DNA of 64,000 nucleotides. Source: Physcomitrium patens. Taxonomy: Eukaryota; Streptophyta; Bryopsida; Funariales; Funariaceae. Location: NCBI RefSeq assembly GCF_000002425.4, contig NC_037269.1:3919146-3983145 (forward strand). Reading direction: 5' to 3'. This document shows positions 60,398-64,000 of this stretch, in pieces (the first letter of the stretch is position 1; every line of letters begins with the position of its first letter). The notes beneath the pieces were generated by a model that saw only the letters and a list, made by a program, of their open reading frames with translations, was not told where the DNA came from and did not search any database. The translations under genes were made by a program, and so were the position numbers.

Positions 60398-63300
60398 GAT
60401 TTCGATGAAGAGCTACAACCCTAAGTGAGTAAGGAAGGTAACCAACAACCCTAATAATCAACCCTTCGAATTGCAGTTGCGGAGAGTCGAATCTTCATCC
60501 TGGTAGTTTTAAAACCACAGTACAAATTTGAGCAGGATATTAAGGTGATTGAAATCACGACGCTCTCACAAGTTTCACGTTTATAAGTGAGAACAAGAGG
60601 AAAGAAGGTTTGGAATACAGAATGTAGGAAACTATCCCGATATGACAAGCTGGAGATTCAGTGACTAACAAAAGACCAGACTATTTGTATCACATCAATT
60701 TCCCGTCCTAAAACCCAGCTATGAGACAAATGGATGCAAGAGCTCCTAGAAATTGCATAGAATTGGTTGCACGAACCCGGCGGCGTTGATTGAAAGCCAC
60801 AAGAGAAGCACCTCCTTCGAGAATCACCATTTTCTGTCCAATGCTCTAAGCATTTCGAACTCTCCACTGTTCTCTGCGAAACAGAATGGTTTCAATTCAC
60901 TTCAATTCTCAATTCAGAATGGTCTCAATTCAGCTCTCTGCGAAACAGAAAGGAGATGCAATTGATAAGGTGTCCAACTAACCAATTGCAAAACATTCAA
61001 AATGTCCGGTAGAGGCCCTTCTCAGAACCAACAAGACCCAAACTAATGCAGCCAAGGTTTGCGTGCGAGTAAAAAGGATAAGTTTATACCTTTTCCTGCC
61101 GCACATGGGACGAATCACGACAAACCAAACAAGCAACAAATCAAACTTAAAAGTCAGAGCTCAGAATTCATGAGTATTCCAGACTAAGCATAGGGTTTCA
61201 GATACTATGACAATAAGTTGGGAATGCCTTTTAAGAAAGTGGGTTTGTACTATGGATAAGCTCTTGGGTCTTAATAGCAGCTTTACGAAAAAATGAGCAC
61301 AAGATGACTTTACGAAATCTTCTGTTGCGCAAAGAAGCATGTCTTTTCATTACCCGTTTTTCGAATTTTTTAATTTTGATTTTCTACCCTGGTGTAAATT
61401 CATGGGACAATTTTTTTAACTTTTCACCAATCACACTGCCGCCCCATTTCTCCAAATTTTGCAATGATATCTTGTCGCACAACCTGCCTCACATTAGTCC
61501 ATAGATTGAGGGGTTTACACGAAGTGTGAGGCCATGGCATCAAAACTGACTCAAGACTTGAGGTGCGATCTTATCAGAGAGGTTGCTGTTCGAAGAATCC
61601 GTTTTGCACATGACTTTAGTTTGCTTTCTTGTAGTTGTATGCAGATCCGGTAGAGTTCTCTGTAGTATAGTCGCACATTGTTACATTATGATGTTAATTA
61701 GAGGCTCTGAGAATTCAAAGCGCTTGCGTTGCATTACTTTCTGCAGGTTTTGAATCTCCGGACGACTTTAACCTTTTTGTCTGACATTGGTTTATTCGAG
61801 GGCATGTTGGCGAATGCGGGCACATTGTAGTTTGTGATTAGGGTAACATTGAGTGACAGTTGAGAAGATGAAGCTGCAATTTGGAATCATGAGAAACTGC
61901 TGCTAATCAGTGTGTTTGCCATTTGTTTGTTGAATTCTTTTTGGAGATGCTAATCACCCCAGACCTGTGGTTCTATGCAACCTCACGGTCACCGAATCGT
62001 TTTGAGCTCAGTTGGAAATCATCTTCCTTGCCCGAAATAAACTTTGTTAAAATATCAATCAGCTGGTAACGTTCGCCTTTCAATTTCTGCTCTATCAATA
62101 ATAGGAATTGAATTCAAACCTGCTTCAGCATCTCATTGCATCGAGGCTTATGTCGGTTGCATGCGATTAGTTCTAACAGAAAGGATGGGACACGAGGTTT
62201 CCTATTTGCCATCTTGTACCAGCTAAGGGAATAACCCTGTGTTTTTATTATTTTTATGTAGGGTGAAAAATCACGAAGGAAATTGGCTTTCAAGCGAAGG
62301 TGGTGATGAAGTACCACCGTCTGAGTCGGTTTCTGAAAGCATAAAATGGAGACGACGAACCGGAGATTGCTGTTGCGCTTCTGTTCCTCGGACTCTGGCT
62401 TGTGTCGCTTGCTCTCTGCAGCATTGGATTCAGTGAACGAATTGCACTGCTTGTACTCACTGTAATCTCAGTGCCAAAACACCCTCTTAAGGTCTTAATC
62501 TGGTGAGTGAAGGAGACATGGGAACGAAGTAGCTAGTCCGCTGAAAAGAGAGTCTTGAAGGACCAGGACAAAGTGCACTTGAGAAGGACCAAATCGCCGC
62601 AGCAGATGGATCCTTCATCTGAGGTACTCATCCTCTTCTGGCAGTTGATATTGAGTCATGTAACCATGTTCTTTACTCGTTAAATTTCTTCTTTGATGTG
62701 ATTTGTTTGAGTTGGAAGTGTAGAATGGGCGGGCTATCACTCTACGTTCTAAGGTATCGGTGCTTTGAACCAATTGTGGAGTCTCCCATGGCGAATGCAA
62801 GGTACAATTTTTTTGTCATGAATGTTTTCCCCCTGATATGTTAATTCTGTGTTCAATTCTTTCATTCAGAATTGTGTCTTTTCTCGTATGTTTTCCATTC
62901 ATGTATTACTGATATAAAGATAATGGCTCTGAAAGCATGTTCTTGAATTTGTTTGAAATAGAGGTATAGTGTAGGAGATGCGGAGAGAATCATGGGTAGC
63001 TCTGGGATCCTTTACTGATTGGTGTATGTCTGATTTTGTGACAGCGAATGGGAAGGTGTCGAACAAGATTGTGAGAAAGCTTTGGAGCTGGATAATACCT
63101 CACTGTCAAGGTAAGATTAGACGACATTCCTCACCATTGTTGATGGCCAGCGCAATTCGGTGGAGCCTCGTAGAAATATTCCTTCACCTTAGCATAGTGA
63201 AGGAGATGAAATTTGAGAAAGGATTAAAGAAGTGAAAGAGGATGGTAGATTGTTTTACACAGGCAACTCTACAAGCTCAAGATCTACGGACTACCAAAAG

Positions 63301-63528
63301 ATCTTTATTCTTGTGAAGATGGTATATAGATACAAATAAGAGCATTCAATAGAATAAGAAATCAGATAAGAGCGTGGAGCTTCTTTTCAAACTCAGCAGT
63401 GACCATCAAAATTTGTTGGTTGAACTATTTTAGACTTTGTTCCTACAAGATTAGAAATAAAGACCTAAATCTAATCACCAAATTAGATTTAGGTAACTAT
63501 GGTTGTAAAACAATATAAATAATACTGT
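60398..63528. other. Region with no assigned gene
   Basis: 60398-60900 is presumed promoter and leader of the minus-strand zinc-finger gene. At about 60873-60950 an imperfect direct repeat of about 59 bases (CTCTGCGAAACAGAA twice) is visible. 61000-63300 has gene-like GC content but only short frames. A hydrophobic stretch (about 62357-62490, ALLFLGLWLVSLALCS) has no start or splice context that I can defend. It may hold non-coding transcripts or a dead gene. Confidence 0.4.
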
Positions 63529-64000
63529 TGTTGTATTACATGAATTTTTGCTTGAAAATGTATCAAACACTTGGTTGTAGAAGGTGAATTGGAAATTGCA
63601 ACAGTAAAATCCTAATAATCCTAATATGATCTTTAATTATCTCTAATTAAACCTTAAAAATTACAATAAAATCTTTATTAAATCTAAAAGAGGTCTTAAA
63701 TAAATTAAGAAAATATATAAAAAATTTAAAAATTAACCTTAAAGAAAAACAATAAATATGAGTAAATATTTTTAAAATATTATAAATAGAAATTTTAAGT
63801 AAATCCTAAAAAAATCTTAATCAAATTCAAATGTGTTTCTAAACAAATCTTAAAAAAATCATAATGAAATCCTAAACAAACTTTAAATAAAATTTAATTA
63901 AATCTTAATCAAATTCTAATAAAATTCTAAATAAATGCTAAATAAATCCTAAATAAATCATAACCAAATATCATAGTTGATTTGAAACTCTAATAGCAAA
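63529..64000 (+). repeat. Partial repeat copy sharing its end with 10.1 and 30.6 kb, cut by the window edge
   Basis: It begins TGTTGTATTACATG and continues with the GAAAATGTATCAAACACTTG and GAAGGTGAA blocks found at 10086, 11410 and, inverted, at 30592. After about 100 bases the sequence becomes a degenerate array of AAATCCTAA-like units, the reverse complement of the array at 29921-30500. It runs off the window end. Confidence 0.6.

Noticed and set aside
61304-61504. Hydrophobic 66-codon frame
   Set aside because: T-rich sequence gives Phe/Leu codons by chance; there is no start context, homology or neighbouring exon.
62346-62520. Membrane-protein-like stretch with ALLFLGLWLVSLALCS
   Set aside because: The frame has no usable start or acceptor site and no family likeness that I recognise.
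62978-63235. 85-codon frame starting MRRESWVALGS
   Set aside because: No recognisable motif or domain, and no splice partners.
1-64000. tRNA, rRNA or CRISPR arrays
   Set aside because: No convincing tRNA arm set or rRNA segment was seen by eye; the tandem repeats present lack CRISPR-like spacers, and the host is a eukaryote.

Overview
The window reads as nuclear DNA of a land plant, most likely the moss Physcomitrium (Physcomitrella) patens or a close relative. The reasons are a low-GC background with GC-richer gene islands, plant-type introns, chromodomain-bearing Gypsy elements, and a 19-exon plant kinesin-12 matching PAKRP1, whose moss orthologues are KINID1a/b. The species call is inference from content, not a database match.

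Layout: 1.7-4.5 kb, a five-exon PQQ beta-propeller (polyvinyl-alcohol-dehydrogenase-like) gene on the minus strand. 5.4-18.7 kb, a block of very old, AT-decayed Gypsy copies: five related LTRs, two bodies in opposite directions, and one body split by two adjacent 1.3 kb repeats. 19.7-26.9 kb, the kinesin-12 gene (minus), with five AACGG (MSA/MYB3R) cores upstream. 27.6-36.2 kb, an AT-rich desert with a simple-repeat element and a decayed LINE. 36.75-37.55 kb, a USE1-type ER SNARE gene (plus). 37.9-39.1 kb, a broken SMP-30/gluconolactonase-like gene (minus). 40.4-41.4 and 45.9-47.0 kb, two tandem GH17 beta-1,3-glucanase genes (minus). 49.36-50.33 kb, a three-exon thaumatin-like gene (plus). 50.4-58.5 kb, an inverted-repeat DNA transposon whose right arm was split by a very young Gypsy element. 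59.9-60.4 kb, a small protein with a complete DnaJ-type zinc finger (minus). The last 3.5 kb holds no recognised gene and ends in another copy of the repeat seen at 30.6 kb.

The genes form no operon-like unit. GH17 and thaumatin-like proteins are both secreted, pathogenesis-related families, so 40-50 kb is a small defence or wall-modification neighbourhood. Kinesin-12 (cell-plate assembly), USE1 (Golgi-to-ER traffic) and the zinc-finger protein are housekeeping-type genes.

The strongest new signal is the LTR of the young Gypsy copy. It carries a dense array of perfect heat-shock elements placed upstream of its TATA box, the promoter design of a heat-activated retrotransposon. A stem-loop directly after the TATA box recurs in the old LTR relatives with a different stem sequence. 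The same element has an extra small ORF after the chromodomain and sits inside an inverted-repeat transposon whose two arms allow the empty site to be read.
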